In this document: positions 23,871 through 38,524 of the stretch, piece by piece
Position numbering within the stretch: position 1 is the first letter of the stretch
Layout: every line of letters starts with the position of its first letter
The notes under the pieces: model-generated
The model's database searches: none
What the model was told of the DNA's origin: nothing
What the model saw: only the letters and a program-made list of their open reading frames with translations
DNA from: Vitis vinifera
Taxonomy: Eukaryota; Streptophyta; Magnoliopsida; Vitales; Vitaceae
NCBI RefSeq assembly: GCF_030704535.1
Contig: NC_081818.1
Location: forward strand, 25,335,001-25,399,000
Length of the DNA: 64,000 bases
Direction: 5' to 3'
Made by a program: the position numbers and the translations under genes

Positions 23871-24128
23871 TAAATACTAAGGAAAGAAAAAAATATATTA
23901 AGAGAAATGATTTTCTCGGTTTTACAATAAAAAAATCAAATATAATTGAAAATTAAAAATATTAAAAAATACATATTTTTAAATTATTTAATCTTCACGT
24001 ACAAGAGTCATTTTGAAATAGAATATAAAATTATTTTTTATTATTATTTTTTTACTCTTTTTTTTTGTTTCTCAATTTTTTTTCTCTCACGTTTTTTTTT
24101 TAATTTTATGGGAATCAAACATAGTCAT
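23871..24128. mobile_element. MITE-like element, relative of the one at 54.6 kb
   Basis: Starts with aaggaaagaaaaaaatatatt and ends with tatgggaatcaaacatagtc. It shares the order of AT-rich motifs (aaatataattgaaa, tttttaaattatttaatctt) with the better-preserved element at 54625-54947. The left terminus is decayed. Confidence 0.4.
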
Positions 24129-24859
24129 AAAGTTTAATACCTAATTGTAAAAAATGATAGAAAGAATGGGAGATATTGGGGTGGAGCTAGAAATAGGATC
24201 GATGAGGGGCAAAGCTATAACAAATTATTGTGTGTAAGTATTTAAAGTCATGAGAAAAGAAAAAAGTAATCTCATAATATAAAAGAAAATTAAATATAAT
24301 TAAAATTAATCAAAAATTTATATATTTTTAAATTATATATCTTTATATAGTAGAGAAAAATAAATTAAATAAATTCAAATAAGCATATAAAAAATAATTT
24401 ATTGATTTTAAATCTATTTTTTTATCCAATTTTTTACACTCCTAGATTTTTCAGGTCACCTTCATTAAATGCCAAAAAAATCCATTAATTAACTAATAAA
24501 TAAATAATCATTAGGAGGACCTCCATTATTTCATTAGTTTAAACAATGAATCATTGAAATATCATGTGAGGGTTATAAAACTTCAAGTGATGCTTTGTGT
24601 TAATGTTAACGTTGTCAAAATAATATTATTTGTCACTTTTCTCCAACTTTTATTTTTTATAATTTAATAAAATAAAATAACAAAAAAAAAAAACCCGTAA
24701 ATCTAATGGTGCATGATTTTATTTGCCCTCTGTAACTTTTCCTACTTACCCCATTGTCCCTATGGGTACCAACACCTAATAGTTGTTCCAAAATGTAAAT
24801 TTAAATGGCAGACAATAATGTCTTATTTGTAAGCATTCAAAAAAATATAATACCTGTCT

Positions 24860-25170
24860 AATGACTATTTTAAAAAATAATTTGTAAAAACGGTTTTTGA
24901 AAATTATTTTTAGTTTTTTTTAGAATAAAAGTCTGTTTAAAAATCTAAAATATTTTTAATCTATTTTTAATAAATTTAAATATGTTTTAAAAGTACTTTT
25001 TATATCTAATGTTTTATTTTTAATCATTTTATATGTTTATATAATTATTTATTAAAACAACTCTAAAAAAAATAAAAAACAAAAAATAGTTTTTATTATT
25101 AAACATTTTTTCTATATTTTTTATTTTGAAAAATAGAAAATTGTTCCAAAAAATAGTTCTCAACTAGGTT
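24860..25170. mobile_element. MITE-like repeat, copy 1
   Basis: Shares with 26290-26610 the ordered motifs aaaatctaaaatatttttaat, atttttaatcatt and tgtttatataattatttattaaaac, and a closing gaaaa(a/c)ata(g/a)aaa(a/c)t segment. The ends are imperfectly inverted (ttttgaaaat / ttttgaaaaa). The family is unassigned. Confidence 0.4.
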
Positions 25171-25879
25171 ATAATATCCCGTGTACATTTATTGAATTTT
25201 AAAGGTAAAAAAATTGAAACGCCCCGAGTATTTTGAATATTTAAAATCTATTAAAAGCCAAATAATGTGTTCGTGGTAGACAATCATTTTATAGAATTAG
25301 AGTAAGAATTTGAATTCAATATTCTTTTACTCAAAATTTAAAGTTTTAGTAAATGCAATCCAAATAAAAAATTTAATTTGAGATCATTTGCAAAGTGATG
25401 ACTTATGTCCTTAAGAGATAGAATATTTAATTGGTGGAATTTGGCATAAAGTAAAGTTTTAATTGATGGAATTTGGCATAAAGTAAAGATTGTTTGAAAG
25501 TACTAAAAATCATTTTATTTGTTACATATTCTCTATAGAATAAAAAAAAAGTCGTGAAAAATATTTTAAAAGCATTTAAAGTCATAAAAAAAAAACTCTA
25601 GATATAAAAATGAATATATAAAATTTACACTGAATAAATAGAAAAATGAGAATTAATAGTCTATTTGATAGTGATTTTAAGAGTATATTTGATAGTGATT
25701 CTAAAAAATTATTTTTAATTTTTTTTAATATTTGAACGATAAAAATTTTTAAGTGTCGGAAAGATTAAAAACACTTTCTAAAATCACAGTATTTTAATTT
25801 TTTTTAAATTACTTTTTAAATTATTAAAATGTAAAACAAAAAATAAAAAATAAATAAAAATATTAAAACAAGTATTAAA

Positions 25880-26290
25880 GGGGTGTTTAGTAAAACTTTA
25901 TACTTGTTTAATAACTTGAGTTGATTATAAGTTAAATTATATTTAAGTTGTTTACTTAAAACTTATTATTTAATTCTTATTTTAAGTATTAAGCTTATTT
26001 AATAAAATTGACTTATAGCTTATTCTAAATTATCACATTAACATATTTATCTTCATAAGTTATAATTAAGGTAAAGAAAGTCGAATAACAATGGAGATCA
26101 TGAAATATCAAGGAAGATTGTGGAGGTAACTAAGATAAATTGGATGAAAATGTAAAATGAATATGTTGTTTTAAGAATAAATTAATTAATTTTTATTTAT
26201 TACTAAAAGTTGTTTTTATTTTAAGTCATACCATTAAATTATTTTATTAAATATACTTAATTTAGTTAACAACTTAAATTAAGTTATTAA
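25880..26290. mobile_element. Possible MITE with TTAAGTTATTAAG-type ends
   Basis: The left part (gtttaataacttgagttgat) and the right part (ttaacaacttaaattaagtt) are roughly inverted. No target duplication is certain. Confidence 0.3.
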
Positions 26291-26610
26291 GAACCTATTT
26301 GGTAACTAGTTTTAAAAACAATTATGAAAAAATAGTTTTTAAAAATTGTATGAAAATCTAAAATATTTTTAATATTTAAAAAAATAATTTTCATACCTAA
26401 ATTTTATTTTTAATCATTCTACATGTTTATATAATTATTTATTAAAACATTAATAATAAATAAATAAAAATAATTAAAAAATATTATCTGAAAACACCCT
26501 ATTTTTTATTCTTAACAATAATTAAAAAAAAAATTGATTATCAAACGTATTTTTTGAGTTTTTTGTTTTGAAAAACATAAAACTATTTTAAAAAACAATT
26601 CCATACTGAC
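26290..26610. mobile_element. MITE-like repeat, copy 2
   Basis: Begins with ctatttggtaactag, a common plant MITE terminus type, and is co-linear with 24860-25170. Divergence between the two is high, so both are old. Confidence 0.4.
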
Positions 26611-29600
26611 CCTAAGTCACTTTAAGTTATTAAATCGATTTAAAAAACACAGTTAAGTTAAAGTATTAAGAGAAGAAATTTATAAGAAAAATAAAAAATA
26701 ACGGATTAAAGAAAGAATCTGGAGCCTTAACTAAAAGTCCAAGACACATTCCTCCAACCACAGAAGTTAATGCTGAGGTGGCTTTCCCGCCACTTCCATC
26801 AATTGCCAAAACTACCCATCAAATCATGTGAATTTAATCCATTAATTAACTAATAAATAGATAATTAACAGAAGGACCCAGCCGTCCATGCTTCCTTTAG
26901 TTCAAACAAAAAATTATTTAAATACCACATGAGGGTTATAAAAATTAAAGTGATGCTTTTTTAATTTAATAAAAATAAAATAACTAAACATAAATCTAAT
27001 GGTGCTGGACCATGATGTCGGGCTCCAATAGCAGTCCTTTTCCCTTCATTGAAAAATAAATAATAAAAAAATAAAAAAATTCTACACATAGTGCAAGCTG
27101 ACATGGAGATTCGACAACATATTAAAAATATAGGCAAATTCAACGTTTCAAACTCAATGAATTTCATTTAATATAGGAAAAGTTAAATATTTTTTTTTAT
27201 TCAATCAAAAAATAAATAACATAAAAAATTATATATAAATAATAACTAAATTTATAAATCTTATGGGTTTTGCGAAATAAATAGCTATTTGGACCAATCA
27301 TCCAATTCAAATTTTGACTAGTTGGTAAGAATTCAAATAGTGTAATTTGACTATTGTTAAAAGGTATTTATTGAATTAAAATAATCAATACACAAGTGCA
27401 TTGGGTTTTAACATGGTTTAGTAAACTATACCTACATCCACATAGAATTGAAAATATTATAAATAATAGAATCAATACAACTATTGAGTTATATATAGAA
27501 AGGTCCTTTGTCTGTCATGTGCCCCCCTACACTGTCCAAAATAGTCAAAATCTACGGTGTTGGATTGAGCAACTAACCATATATTATATTCACACATAAA
27601 ACTTCCAGCCGCCCATGGTCCGTCACTTCCATCTACCCGAATCAATAGCTCTATTAAATAATACAAGGTTATTTTATTAAAAGGCCATGAAAACCCAAAA
27701 CCTAACATTTCATCATTTTTTTATTATATTTTAATAAAAATATCCTTATTTTTTTTAAATAATAATTTATTTTAAAATTTACATATAAATACTTAAAATA
27801 GTCAATAATATTTATATAAAAAATAAATTACCTTTTAAATAAAAATATGAAAAATATTAAATTCACAAATATGAGAATTATTTCATCAATTTTAATCAAT
27901 TAATTCAAAAATATAAATCATAATCGTTCTCTATTTATTAAAGTTGATCAAAAATACCTGATTTATCCGGTAAATTACTTGGGGCTCATGTAGCCTATAA
28001 CAAATTAATCGTATTCTAAACTAGAGCATTGAAAAATATTTTTGATGTAGAAAATCTTAAATTCAAGATTTTCCATTACATGGAGCCACTAGATATTATG
28101 AGTTTCGTGCATGTAGTTATGTATAATATATACACATAGATATATCTTATTATCTGCATAGGGATCAATTCAAGAATTAAATCCAATGGGCTGTTTTGGA
28201 TGGCTTCAAAGCCCACCAAATCAACCTTAATAATTAGATATTAATGATTAATTTTGGAACATTTTCTAACATAGGAAAATCCTTCAATGGGTTGACACTA
28301 AATTGTGGGCAAATCCTTCTAGAATTTACCCAAATCAATTTGAATACTCAATCTCAAATCAATTTGGTTTACACCATGAGAAAGTCCTTCTAGAATTTAG
28401 ACAAATCAATTTGAACACTCGATTTCAAATCAATTTGATTTCTAAATCTTGTATGCTTCAAACACGTTTATGGTATTTCCACTTCAAGCAAAGAAGGTTA
28501 TCTTCCCTGCAGTTTTAGCACCTCTCAACAAATATAATATATATTTTTTTCTTTTCTTAATTTAAAAATAAAATAAAATATAAAATTACAATGATTACTC
28601 TTATATATTATTTTGTTTTAAAGTTATTTGATTAAAAAGATTGTTGAAAACCTAGATTTAGAAATTTAACTTTTCATCATTTTTTAGCCTCATTTTGATA
28701 AAAATTCTTCATTTTTTTTCTTATAAAAATATTTTTTTTTTCCTTTTAAAAAAAAAACTACATGTAATTCTTTGAAATATTTATAAAAAACTAAATATAA
28801 TTATATATATAATTTAATTTTTAATCTAAGTATTAATGTTATTAAGTAAAATTAATTTAAAATTTATTTTAAATAGTCACATTCACATTTTTATCATTGT
28901 TAATTTTAATTAATATTTATCCTCATTGATTTTAATTCATAATTCTTTCATTAGTTTTAAATAATAAATTTATTTATAAATTATCCATATTTAAAGTATT
29001 TTAGGTACATAATATAACTATAAAAAATTTATTATAAAAAAGTGGAATCATAATTCTAAAATATACTCTCAATAGTATGAATAAAGGAGACAAAAATGAT
29101 TTGAAATTAAAAATATGTTAACTATTTTGACTTAATATTTAAAATTAAAAATAGTTAATGTGAAATTATTTTATCAAACATGTCTAATATAATTAATGAG
29201 TTAAATTAAGTTATTAAAAATAGTTTGCTAGTAATTTTAAAAAGTGCTTTTAACTCTTCTAATACTTAAAAGATAAAAAATTTTAACAATTAAAAAAGTG
29301 TAAAACGCTTCCTTGAATCAATACTAAACGAACTTTAAATCAAATTAAGTAATTAAATTGATTTATCAAACAAACTCTTTATCAAACACTCTTTTAAATT
29401 TAGATGACTTAAATTTCTAATACAATTGGGTATAGAAAAACTATAAGTAGTAGGTTGTTATAAAATTTGAAACTCTTGTAGATGATACCCAGGCACATGG
29501 AGGACACAAATTTAGCAATATTTGATATAAAGGGAAAATGACAATACAACCGAAATGGGAAAAACAACCATCGTTTCTTTTGTAAGATCAAATATGAATT

Positions 29601-30572
29601 TTTTTGAGAAAAGATGTGGTGTTTGTTTATTTGTGTCTTTTTTTTTTTTTTAAATTAAATATAAATAAAACTTAATTTAGCTTAATTATAAATATAATTT
29701 AATAATATTAAGTATTAAATGATTTATTTTTTATTAAATATTAACGGGAAGATGATTGTGAGGTTATGTTTGATTATTTTTAACATTTAGTAAAAAGTTA
29801 AATATTTTATTTTTTTATTTAATAAAAAATAAATAATAAGTAAGAAAAAAAAAGCTAAGAACAAAATAATATTTATTTTTTGACTTTATGGAAAAAGCCT
29901 ACACTTAATATTAAGGTAAAAAAAATACACCATTTTAAGTAATGATCGGAAAAGGTGGGTGAATCCGGCCGAAGTCGGCTGGCTCCCAGTTCCCACCTAG
30001 CCTGTGTGGAGTCACGTGTAAAACTCGTTGCTAAAGACTTCTTTTTTAGTGTAAAGAAAGAACTTTGGGGCGGCACCTGCACCGGTCAAGCTTGGTCAAA
30101 TGTTTAAATCATAATTAATTGTAAGATGCATTTAGTAGGTTAAGCCACCAAAAGGTACCAAATTTTGGATATAAAGCAAAGAAAGATTACAATTTGCAGG
30201 GTCCAGTTATTAATAGGCGCCAACCACCGAAGCCCACAGTAATTACGCGGTGGTCGCCGTGGGGATTGGGGTTGGGGTGGGCCAGCCCCTTCGCTACAGT
30301 CCTCTCCACGCAGGTCTTCCTTTTTAAGCGAGGTTGGCGGATCAAGCCATGGTTTTTCTTTATTTGTTAGTTTCGGGTTATTATTATTTTTTTCCATGGA
30401 ATGGTGCAATGTTTCCCACCTTGTCTCTTCATAAAAGGCTGAAATACCTGCTCATCCTTATTAAACACATCCCTTCCACCCACTTTTCGTCTCTGTTTGC
30501 GTTTGAGGTGTCTGAAGAGGGAAAAACCCAAAAGAAAAAAGGAAAAAAGAAGGATCAATTTTGGTTTTGGGA

Positions 30573-33500
30573 ATGGAGAATCAAGGGAAGAAGGTCTTGG
30601 TGACCTCCAACGGGGATGAGATTTCGGCGAACATTGCTTTCCATTTGGCAAAGCGGGGTTGCAGGTTCGTCTTACTCTGTTCTTGTTGATTTGGTTTCCT
30701 GAAATTAGTTTCATGTGAACAATTGGTTTTTGTTTTTTTTGGATAATTAGGCTGGTTTTGATGGGAAACGAGAGCGCTCTTCGGAAAATTGCCGAGGAAA
30801 TAATGGGTTCTATAAAGGGTGCCGCTCCAGTGGAGGTGGTCGGAATGGATATGGAAGAGGAGAAGGAATCGGTTTTTGATGAGGCAGTGGGCAGGGCAAC
30901 GATGTGGCTAGGCAAGTTGGATGCTTTGGTTCATTGCTACTCTTACGAAGGTTTGTCTAAAACTCCTGCTGAATTACAACGAACACCCATGTATTACTGT
31001 TCCACTTAAACAGAAATCAGACAGATAAAAAATTGATCATTCAATGGATACTCCTCTCCCACTCTTTTTATTTTTTATTTTTTTTTATTTTTTTATGTTT
31101 CTTAGTATTTTCCAAGAAACCAAACATAGCCTGGGTGGTGGGTATTTAGTGATTTTTAGTATGAAATAATAATTTGCGAGCATTATTTATTTATTTATTT
31201 ATTTTTCAAATAGGGAAAATGCAAGAGCCTCTGAATTTACCTGAAGATGAGTTCAAAAAGATAGTGAAAATAAATTTCATGTCCTCATGGTACCTCTTAA
31301 AGGCTGTTGGCAAAAGATTGAAGGAGCAGAAGTCAGGAGGTTCCATTGTATTTTTGTCCTCCATAATTGGCAGCGAGAGGGGGCTCTATCAGGGGGCTGC
31401 TGCTTATGGTTCTTGTTTGGCAGGGGTGCAGCAGTTAGTTAGGGTAAGTGATCTTTTCATCCTTTTTATTTATATTCCTATTCTTTGCCAAGAATTTCCT
31501 TCCAATCATAATACATTCACCCTTAAGATTAATATTCACAGGCTATCGATAGCAATGAACATGAACATTTCTAAATATCTTGAAGACTGAGCATTTGTGT
31601 GTTGATATTGTTTGCACTTGGAAAGCCTTTTTTCACAGGGAACAGTGTGATTTCATCTTGTTGCCTATCCAAAAAAAAAAAAAAACGTGATTTCATCTTC
31701 TTATGCTATGTGGCTTTGCAACCTGGCTATTTCAGTATTTTGGTTGTTCATGTGTGCTTTTTTTGCTTGACGCATTGGGTCTCTTGGGTAACACAGAAAT
31801 ATTATACTTGGTACCTTAGCAGATTATAGGATCCCTTAGTTGTTAGAGTTTGTAGTGGATCCTTACATGCCTCCAATCAGCTTCCTTTGCACTTGACCAT
31901 GCTCATCCATTTTGTTTAAAATAACCATTTTTTTTTACCGATCATTCAATCTTCGGATGAGTTGCTGCTTTGTGATTATGATTTGTCAACATATATAGAT
32001 TTTGAATGTAAAGTTCATAAGACTTGTCATCAGTGTCCGGTGGTAGGCAAGGATGCTCTAAGATGCTTGAAGCTTGTTTTAGCTACCTAGTTGTGTTGAG
32101 TTGTCTTCTTACCCTGAACTTTTGAATGGTGCATAGGCATGCACCTAGGTTCCTTGCTAACATAAAAACTTGTTGGTTGGGCAAGCACCAAGAGAGCAAA
32201 GAAAGTGTTAGGTATGCTTGCTAATTGGGATTTGGTTGGGGGGATTCTTTTGGGAAATGTTCTGCTGGCATTTTGGTTTGAGGGTCAGTTTCATGAGACT
32301 AAGGTGTAAAACTTATCTCAGCCAGCTGATGGTTAGGATGCTGTGAGGTAATTCTGCTGCATAAAAAAGAGCAGAATGTGGCTGGTTCCTTTGTTAATAT
32401 GGAATGGTGCCTTTTGGATTTTTAGGGGACTAGAGTGGCAGGTTGAGCAAGTTCTTTATGACATGGGTTTTCTTCTTTGTATTTTTGGTTGTACATCTAC
32501 ATAAAGTGTAATCTTTTGTAAGAATCGGGTTTTTCTGGTCAGATAAGGTTTTGCAAGTATGAAAATTATGTATGTATATTAATTGCATATATAATAGAAT
32601 TACATGGTATACTGTTCAGTACTAGATACTGGTACTGGGTTTAATTGTTGGCACCACATGCCAGTCATATTTTTGGCACCATCATTGTGTAAAATCTCAA
32701 ACAGAGCTGCATGTATAGGTCCTATGTGAATATGCAGGTTTAAGGGCATGTGCATGTATCCATACCTGAACACAGAGGGAGTGTTGTTAACCTCCGAAGG
32801 AAATTAAAAAAAGAAGAGAATATGAAAGGCTTTAAGCCCAATGGTCTTCAAGGCTTTAATACACGTTTACTCAGTTAAGTTTAAGTTGAGCCCACTACAT
32901 ATATAGTGTGAGAAACTTCTCCTCCTAACTGATGTGGAATACCACAAAATAAATCCTTTTGAGCCTCAAACTCTTGAGTCTGCAATTGGCACAAGTCTTT
33001 ACATTTTGAAGTTGTAATCTTGTGGGATGTTCTTCTAAGGTTTTGTTTCTGGGTGATTTTGGGTTTACCTTTAAGCAGCACCTTAAGGCATGGGCCTCAA
33101 CACCCATTTGTAATACCACCTATGATGCTTTGTATTGTATCTTAAAGGTTGTAATTTGTAAAAGAAACTAAGCAGTAGGATTAAGAATCCCTGATTGTTT
33201 TGGATATAATCTAGCCTTTTATCATTATAACACATGGGAAAAAAATTGCAGTTTTTCTAAATCATCAATTTCTTCAGTAGCGTTATTTGTATTGATATCT
33301 CTGGTTATTATTTTCAGCATGCAGCTCTGGAGATTGGAAAATACCAGATCAGGGTCAATGCAATTGCCCGTGGCTTGCACTTAGATGATGAATTTCCATT
33401 GTCAGTTGGGAAGGAGAGGGCAGAGAAGTTGGTGAAAGACGCAGCACCACTCCACAGGTGGCTTGATGTCAAAAATGATCTGGCATCGACAGTCATCTAT

Positions 33501-33596
33501 TTAGTCAGTGATGGGTCGCGCTACATGACTGGGACCACCATATTTGTTGATGGGGCTCAGTCTCTGGTAAGGCCAAGGATGAGATCTTATATGTGA
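30573..33596 (+). CDS. Divergent short-chain dehydrogenase/reductase (SDR), four exons
   Basis: Exons 30573-30664, 30751-30950, 31214-31443 and 33318-33596 join in phase to a 266-residue protein with GT-AG borders. It begins [10 protein letters not shown]. Classical SDRs are about 250-270 residues, use NAD(P)(H) and reduce or oxidise carbonyls. The fold is visible: a Rossmann start ([11 protein letters not shown], residues 8-18), LDALVHC (87-93), KINFMSSW with Asn118, SIVFLSS (141-147), [10 protein letters not shown] with Tyr162, IRVNAIARG, and a C-terminal [11 protein letters not shown]. Key motifs deviate. TGxxxGxG is [12 protein letters not shown] is HCYS, and YxxxK is YGSCL, so the catalytic lysine is absent. 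It resembles FabG-like plant SDRs of unknown substrate. Activity is doubtful, though exons and splice sites look well kept. Intron 3 is 1874 bp. Confidence 0.9.
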
Positions 33597-33827
33597 TTCA
33601 TATTTTTCCAGCACATCTTCAGGAAAGCGCGTTAGGAATCATGTGTCGACCTCAAATACTTGTGTTGAATACTAGTTCAGATACTCTGCAATTGTCCAAC
33701 ATCTGTTATGATCTGTAATAATTTTGGGGCCTCCAAATTTCATTGATTACTCTGCAATGGCAGTTCATCTGATGTTCTAGCACCTTCATGGTTACATTGT
33801 TACCAATTATTTATGAACACATCCTGC

Positions 33828-33833
33828 AATAAA
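33828..33833 (+). terminator. Candidate poly(A) signal AATAAA of the SDR gene
   Basis: A canonical AATAAA about 230 bases after the stop codon of the SDR gene. It is plausible from position only. Confidence 0.4.
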
Positions 33834-34199
33834 ATTGAAATAGATGAATGGCCTGATCTTGAAACAAGCCTCAGAGGTGTGAAACCAGATCCTGCTAAGC
33901 ACATACACCATACCTACCCCCACTTGCAGCATATGGGGTTGGGATGAAAAGGGCACCATGACAGTTGATTTTCATTTTTTTTTTTCTTTTTGGCGTGTTA
34001 GATGCATAGTTTCAAAAACTTGTGAGAATCCGCCAGGAAAATCAATGTCTCTTGTTTGATTGTGATAAAAACAAGGACCATGGTCGATGGAAAATTCGTG
34101 ATTAGTTGATTGACAGTGAAATGGGTAAAAAATTTCATCATGGATTAGTGGATTGATGGTGGAGTTGGGAAAAAAATTCATTAGAGATTAGTTGATTGA

Positions 34200-37100
34200 T
34201 GGTGAAGGGTAAGACTATTCTGTTTGAATAATATGTCACATGTTTTAATATTTGATATTTATTATTAAAATAGGAAATCAAGTCATTTTTTAATTTTAAA
34301 TATAACATGTAATTTTTTATTTATTATGATTAAAATATTTAAAAATTTATATTCTATTATTCAATATATAAAAATAATTTATATATTCAATAATACATGT
34401 ATTAGCATTATTTTACAATAGTTTTATACATTTTTTTAAACTACAAATTATATTTTTTAATCAGTTTTTTAAAAATAAGTAATATAAAAAAGAAAAGAAA
34501 AAAAACAAAGAATAAATTATGACATATATTAAAAAAAATATAAGAAAGAAGTTGGATAAGATGTCATGTTTATAGTATCCCGTAATCAATCAAATATAGA
34601 TTAATATATATTATTTTATTTTTTAAAGTCTATTTGATAAAAACGTTTTTAATTTAAAAAACATTCTCAAAAAGAAATTAATGATTTGACGAAATATAAA
34701 TTATTACTTATAATACTTTTAAAAAAATTTCTTTCACTAAAAATATTTCAAATAAAAATAGGATCAAATATCCTAACAACATATTTGAGAAGGATCAAGG
34801 AAATGGGTCCATTCAAATTCATGTAGAATTTCTGGATTCATTTCCAAAATTGATGAGGTTTGAATTTTTTCATTCTAAACCCAGTAGTGAGCAGTAAGGA
34901 CCAGAATTTCAACTATTTTTGGTGTTCCTCCAAGCTTTTTGGTATCACAAAGCATGAGAGTCGATTAAATGACATAAAAAGGATGTCGGAATATTATAAT
35001 CAGAATAAAAGAAAGTTGGGTTCGATGGCACTGAAGATGAAGACGAATCATAACGTGTGGATTGCGGTTACCCGTCAATGGGGACGAACTGCAAGTTCCT
35101 TTCCATAGTTTGAATTCCGCAAAGCATCTAGACCCACTTGAATTCAAATCAAAAGTAAATTTCTATCTCCCCGACTTCCATCCATTTATTTTCTCCCCCA
35201 CCACTCCCATCACCCCTTCACACCAATTCTCCAACCAGGCACATCTCGTGGCTGCTCCTCAACTACTTGTCCGTCCGACACATCATGCTTTGACAAATTT
35301 CCCCAACATGGTTATCAATTATCATCATCATTTCTTGAAGGGGAGGCCGCCTGATTGATTGACTCTCATGGGTGTGTTCCCCATTTTTCAAAGTTCCCCT
35401 CCCTTTGAATTTTGCTTTACTTCCCAGAAATCTTCCTTCTCAGAACTCCACTCCCCACTCCCAAATCGAGGCTCCATGAATCCCCCCATTCATTTTTGTT
35501 CTATCTCTTTCCTTCTCTTGACTCTTGAAATTACTTTTAAGCATGTAACTTTCATGTGACATAAAATAACGGTAAAAAAAATAGTTTTAAGTAATAAATA
35601 AAAATAATTAAATTTTTTTATTTATCATAATTATTTTTATATATTTTTTTTATTTCATAATTTTTATTATTACTCAAACTTATTTATTTTAATTATAATT
35701 TTTAAAAATAAATATATCAATTTGATAATTTAGAATAAATTTTAAATTAATTTTATTAAATAAATTTAATACTTAAACTAATAAATTTTAAATTAATAAT
35801 TTAAATATAATTTAAGTCATTAAATAATAATATTAATTTTATCCAACGCCCCCACCCCCTAGAATGTCTTATAAACCTATTATTGCTATTAATGGAATGA
35901 AATATTTCCATTATTTTAATTATTTTCTTCAATATTTATTTAGGCGTAGAGCCCATCAATTATTCAAATTTTATAAATCAAAAGTAGAAGCATCAAGCAA
36001 GTGACCCATGTCAAGTGGCTACAAAAAAAAAAAGGTTGTTGGGCACGCACGTGTTCAAACTTTCAGAGCTGGGCATTTGAGAATTGGGATGACGTGGGAT
36101 TTAGAAAAAGATATATTATTAAATTTTTTTTTAAAAAGTTTTATATTCACACCTTCCATTTCCTCTCCTTCAAAGCATGCCCCTCGTCAGCATTCACATT
36201 TGGCCTTCCTTTGTTAGACTTTTCCACCACCCATTAGGAACTTGGACTTTGAACTTTCTCCCTCGTATGACCTACTTTCAAATTTGTACACGTTGGATCA
36301 TCATGATGTTCTTCTTATAAAATATCAAAGTCTCACCTCCTTACGTGTGTTAATTTTTTAAACGTTGTTAATCCTAAGAAGTACTTCTCATACTTTCCAA
36401 ACCCAGGTGTTTTACGATGATCAGACGGAAATTGCATGTTTCCACCGGCCAACTGAATCCATTAAGCTAAACAATCGAAGGAAAGAAGGGTTTCATTGGC
36501 CCCTGGTTTTAGAGGAGGAATTGGGCATGAGTAGGCCAAGGCAAAAAGGACACATTTTTCAAGTCACGTGGAGCATGACTTCCAGCCTTTTCTAAAATAC
36601 AACGCAAGGTTTGAAATTTCTAACCTAAGACATTTCTTTCAAATGATTTTTTAGAATCAGCCAACATAAATCACGAAAAAAGATTGATTATTTCTAAAGA
36701 GATTGACATTATAAGGAAAAGGAGGATGTATGACAAAGTCTATATTCGATAATCACTACTCTTATAAAGGACAATGCTCTCATTTCATTTTACAAGAAAA
36801 TGAGTTGTTGATTAGCCTTGGAAAGGAGGATTATTGGAACAAATAAAAGTTACTAATATTTTAATATAATTTGTTTTTGCTCGATTTTATAGATGTTTAA
36901 TTTATTTCAACATTACTATTATTGGCATTTTGCTTGGTTAAGTACATTGAATATGGTTCGGGCATGTGAAGATGCATAAAGGCACAAGTCATGAATTTGG
37001 ACATTTCAATAGAAGTCGTCATGTATCATCTTCCATAAAGTGAAATAATTTGTTTAATCATTAGAATTGGATTTTGAAGTAGATGTGCTAGTTTTATGAG

Positions 37101-38400
37101 TCATATATCGACATGGACCTACCAAGATACATGTCATAAACATGTAATTTCTCTAACTACTATGTTATACATGATTTTAATATCGAGAGACCATTGATTT
37201 AATATTAAATTAATAATTACTTATAATTTATATATGACTGAGATCCTTAAATGATTATATATTTTTATTGACTTTGATGATTCCATTAAGTTAGAATTTA
37301 AGACAATTATATTCTCTTGAGTAATCTCAAGGACAATGATACAACTTAATCCATAACCATGATGTCATAAGTTAATTCCATTTACGTCTCCTAAAGTTTT
37401 AACTAAATGCACTTATCCTTCATTAGTCTAAAGTTTCATCAAATATATCTCGTATCATTTTTATTTATTATTTTTACTCATTTTTCTTCTCACTCAAAAT
37501 AAGAGAGGTATTGGAAGAAATTTCAAACTCATGAGAACTAAGTGTATTTAACCAAATCTTGAGAGAAGATGATTGAAATCAATCCTAATTCTATTAAGTT
37601 AGAATTTGATACTTATACCAAGGGGCATGGATATATTAATTAATCATGGAAATAAAGTTGATGTATAACTCAAGGAATAAGATAAAATTCAAATGGTGGA
37701 TGACAAATTCCAATTTGAATTGTGGATATGAGTTTACGAAGAATATCATGCAATGGTATAGTTGGTTGTCGCCAAAATATTTATTGATCCATTGTTATTA
37801 TAATTTTTATAGAATTTTGGAGTGCAATTAATCTTCTTTACTAGAGTGAATTTTAATTATATAATTTTTATAAAATTATTCTATGGTAGTAAGTTATTTT
37901 ATGGGTTCTAATGGTTCCATTCGAACTATTTAATTAAATATATAATTATTTAATTAAGCAATCGGGAAATTAGGGTGCATCATGTGGTCTTGAGTGCACC
38001 ATGAGGGCCATGACCAAGGTGAGATCATCGAGGGTAGTTTAGTTTTTAAGGTCTATAAGAGAATTTATATTTGTATGCACCTAATTACTCTACATGCCCA
38101 TTTTAAAACATTAATTTTATTAGCACATCCACCCAATTTTTTTTAATATACCTAAAATACCCCTTTATTATTCTCTTCCATAGTCATCCTCTTCCTTCTC
38201 TCAATTTTTAGTCTCAATAACAAACCCTACGGCAAAATCCTTTCTTTGAAGTATATTCGTTAAAATAAAAAAATAAAAAAATAAAAAAGCATTCAGTTGG
38301 AAAGGAAATTTAGATCTTATGATTTATGTAAATTTTAAGTGTTCGTAGGATGTATGCAAGGCCTCGACAATCTTCCTTTAAGAAAATTTCTTCAACAAAA
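34200..38400. other. Intergenic region; no gene recognised
   Basis: AT-rich DNA with several short ORFs (34860-35560, 36000-36600) that carry no domain and lack exon-like structure. Stretches near 34220-34760 and 35560-35840 are almost pure A/T. Confidence 0.5.
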
Positions 38401-38524
38401 CCAACTTTTGTTCTCTCTTGTCGCATTGTCTAGTTGAAACCCTGAAACTTCTACTCTATAACATAGCAAACTTAGCTACCTACATTGTCTCCAAAATTCT
38501 AAGTCTCTGTAGTTTTCCTTACAT

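Larger units (their letters stand above)
21450..30100. other. Long AT-rich intergenic region without recognisable genes
   Basis: Apart from microsatellites and MITE-like segments listed separately, I see no coding exon or RNA gene. Open frames are short, AT-driven and lack domains. A two-copy 71-bp direct repeat (ccttctagaattta... at 28315 and 28386) is the only other local structure noted. Confidence 0.6.

Noticed and set aside
30367..30915. 182-codon antisense ORF
   Set aside because: It is the shadow of SDR exons 1-2 and the leader, crosses the intron, and has no domain.
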